Of a stretch of 6,529 nt of DNA, positions 5,745 through 6,529 are shown one piece after another. This stretch comes from Candidatus Nomurabacteria bacterium RIFOXYD2_FULL_35_12. GTDB taxonomy: Bacteria; Patescibacteriota; Minisyncoccia; Phycocordibacterales; UBA9973. The translations under genes and the position numbers were made by a program. Position 1 is the first letter of the stretch; the number at the start of each line of letters is the position of its first letter. A model generated the notes under the pieces. That model saw only the letters and a list, made by a program, of their open reading frames with translations, did no database searches and had not been told where the DNA came from. The stretch covers positions 1 to 6,529 of the forward strand of contig MFWK01000013.1 in the NCBI GenBank assembly GCA_001786365.1, written 5' to 3'.

Positions 5745-5796
5745 AGTATCGTACATAAAGGGGTAAATTTATTAATTTAATATAATTTCGTACGGG
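5721..5796. mobile_element. 76-bp MITE-like inverted-repeat element at the M29 start codon
   Basis: Inverted ends CCCGTACGAAATT (5721-5733, complement at 5784-5796) are perfect over 13 bp, or 15 bp if AT is included on each side. The interior is 50 bp and AT-rich, with no gene. ATGTAT lies directly outside both ends (5715-5720 and 5797-5802), a perfect 6-bp direct repeat as expected of a target-site duplication. The right copy is the first two codons of the M29 peptidase. Terminal bases CCCGTnnGAA match the element between mraY and ftsW. The element carries a TATAAT (5781-5786) near its right end, without an acceptable -35 box. A regulatory hairpin is the alternative, but the direct repeats favour insertion. 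Confidence 0.75.
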
Positions 5797-6529
5797 ATGT
5801 ATACTCCATCAAAAAAAATTTTAGAACGCTACGCCGACGTGTTGGTGAATTTTGCATTAAACAGTGGAAAAGGAATTAAAAAAGGCGAAGTAGTTCACCT
5901 TGTTGCTTATGAAATTGCTAAACCTCTTTATCGTGAACTCAAAATTGCTATTCTCAAAGCTGGTGGTCATGTGCTCGGTGATTACCGCCCAGATTCTGGT
6001 GACAGGTTTCCTTTTGACCGAGATTTTTACGAATATGCACAGCCACATCAATTAAAATTTTTTCCTGAAAAATATGCGCGTGGTTTAATAGAACAAGCCG
6101 ACCATTCTATTTTTATTTTAAGTGAAGTTGATAAACACGAACTCGAAGGCATTTCACCTAAGAAAATGATGCAACGCGGACTCGCATGGAAACCATACAT
6201 GGATTGGCGTAATGAGAAAGAAAATAAAGGAAAATATACATGGACTTTAGGACTATATGGCACCATTGCTGAAGCAAAAGAAGCAGGCATGTCTTTGCGC
6301 GCATTTTGGAATCAAATCATAAAAGCATGCATGCTCGACAAACGTGACCCCATTGCTGAATGGAAAAAATTATACAAGAAACTCGAAAAAGCACGCACAA
6401 AGCTAAATACTTTACCAATCGATAAAATGCATGTAAAAGGACCAGATGCCGACCTTTGGATTCACCTCGGCAAAAAACGTAGTTGGATGGGCGGTAGTGG
6501 CAGAAATATTCCCTCATTTGAATTGTTTA
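5797..6529 (+). CDS. M29 family aminopeptidase (thermophilic metalloprotease type), N-terminal 244 residues (partial)
   Basis: M29 enzymes (AmpS, aminopeptidase T) are cytoplasmic, two-metal exopeptidases that remove N-terminal residues. The frame is open from the ATG at 5797 to the window end, giving 244 of the roughly 370-410 residues usual for the family. The start resembles many members (SKKILERYADVLVNFALNSG, 5-24). Further family-like stretches are LAWKPYMDWR (129-138), YTWTLGLYGT (147-156), FWNQIIKACMLD (170-181) and GPDADLWIHLG (215-225). GRNIPSFELF (235-244) follows, in which E242 fits the first metal-binding Glu of the (N-x-P-x-x-E) motif. The remaining metal and catalytic residues lie beyond the window. 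No longer in-frame start exists, because TAA sits at 5773-5775 with no ATG between. The two bases before the ATG and the ATG itself are the edge of an inserted repeat, and no Shine-Dalgarno is present. Confidence 0.88.
   Translation, partial: MYTPSKKILERYADVLVNFALNSGKGIKKGEVVHLVAYEIAKPLYRELKIAILKAGGHVLGDYRPDSGDRFPFDRDFYEYAQPHQLKFFPEKYARGLIEQADHSIFILSEVDKHELEGISPKKMMQRGLAWKPYMDWRNEKENKGKYTWTLGLYGTIAEAKEAGMSLRAFWNQIIKACMLDKRDPIAEWKKLYKKLEKARTKLNTLPIDKMHVKGPDADLWIHLGKKRSWMGGSGRNIPSFELF

Noticed and set aside
5571..5756. Minus-strand ORF of 61 codons upstream of and overlapping scpA
   Set aside because: It is in a different frame from scpA, spans the divergent promoters and the repeat element, and has low-complexity sequence.
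5781..5786. TATAAT as a definite new promoter for the M29 gene
   Set aside because: The hexamer is perfect, but there is no TGN extension and no -35-like box at 16-18 bp, and such hexamers are frequent in AT-rich DNA.
5857..6517. Three minus-strand ORFs antisense to the right-end gene
   Set aside because: They have no family-like sequence and lie opposite a frame with clear M29 aminopeptidase motifs, so they are shadows.
1..6529. CRISPR array or tandem repeats
   Set aside because: No regularly spaced direct repeats were seen; the repeats present are inverted pairs in spacers.

Overview
The window is AT-rich, compactly coded DNA, roughly one third G+C by eye. It carries seven protein genes in four transcription units. 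Standard-code ORFs use TAA and TGA stops, so there is no sign of stop-codon reassignment. The best guess for the source is a Candidate Phyla Radiation bacterium (Patescibacteria, Parcubacteria/Nomurabacteria-like). This rests on a Cys-rich double zinc-ribbon protein of a type I associate with those genomes, a divergent MraY with a GETG active-site loop, and very short spacers. The placement is inference, not a database result.

Layout. On the left, mraY and the start of ftsW run leftward (peptidoglycan lipid I synthesis and septal glycan polymerisation). A membrane-anchored M15/VanY-type D,D-carboxypeptidase diverges from mraY, and only 55 bp separate the two genes. It converges on a second leftward operon, scpA-scpB-zinc-ribbon gene, with a hairpin terminator between them. 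On the right an M29 aminopeptidase diverges from scpA and runs off the window. The left half therefore handles cell-wall precursor and maturation steps, and the right half chromosome condensation plus a metallopeptidase.

The most interesting content lies between the genes. Three spacers hold short inverted-repeat elements. Two of them (116 bp between mraY and ftsW; 76 bp in front of the M29 gene) have ends reading CCCGTnnGAA and are flanked by 6-bp direct repeats (5/6 and 6/6 identical). In each the repeat begins, on the coding strand, with the ATG start codon of the downstream gene. Removing the element and one repeat copy restores a classic ATGA stop/start overlap for mraY-ftsW. For the M29 gene it restores a start codon exactly 6 nt after a promoter -10 box. 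They look like MITE-like insertions that landed on start codons without breaking the genes. A third spacer, scpA-scpB, carries a perfect 19-bp inverted repeat around a GC-rich core.

All four first genes show the same promoter layout: an extended TGN -10 box ending 6 nt before the start codon (the ancestral one for M29). This predicts leaderless transcripts. No convincing Shine-Dalgarno sequence precedes any of the seven genes. The M29 insertion would have turned a leaderless gene into one with an 82-nt leader, a hairpin and a nine-codon upstream ORF.
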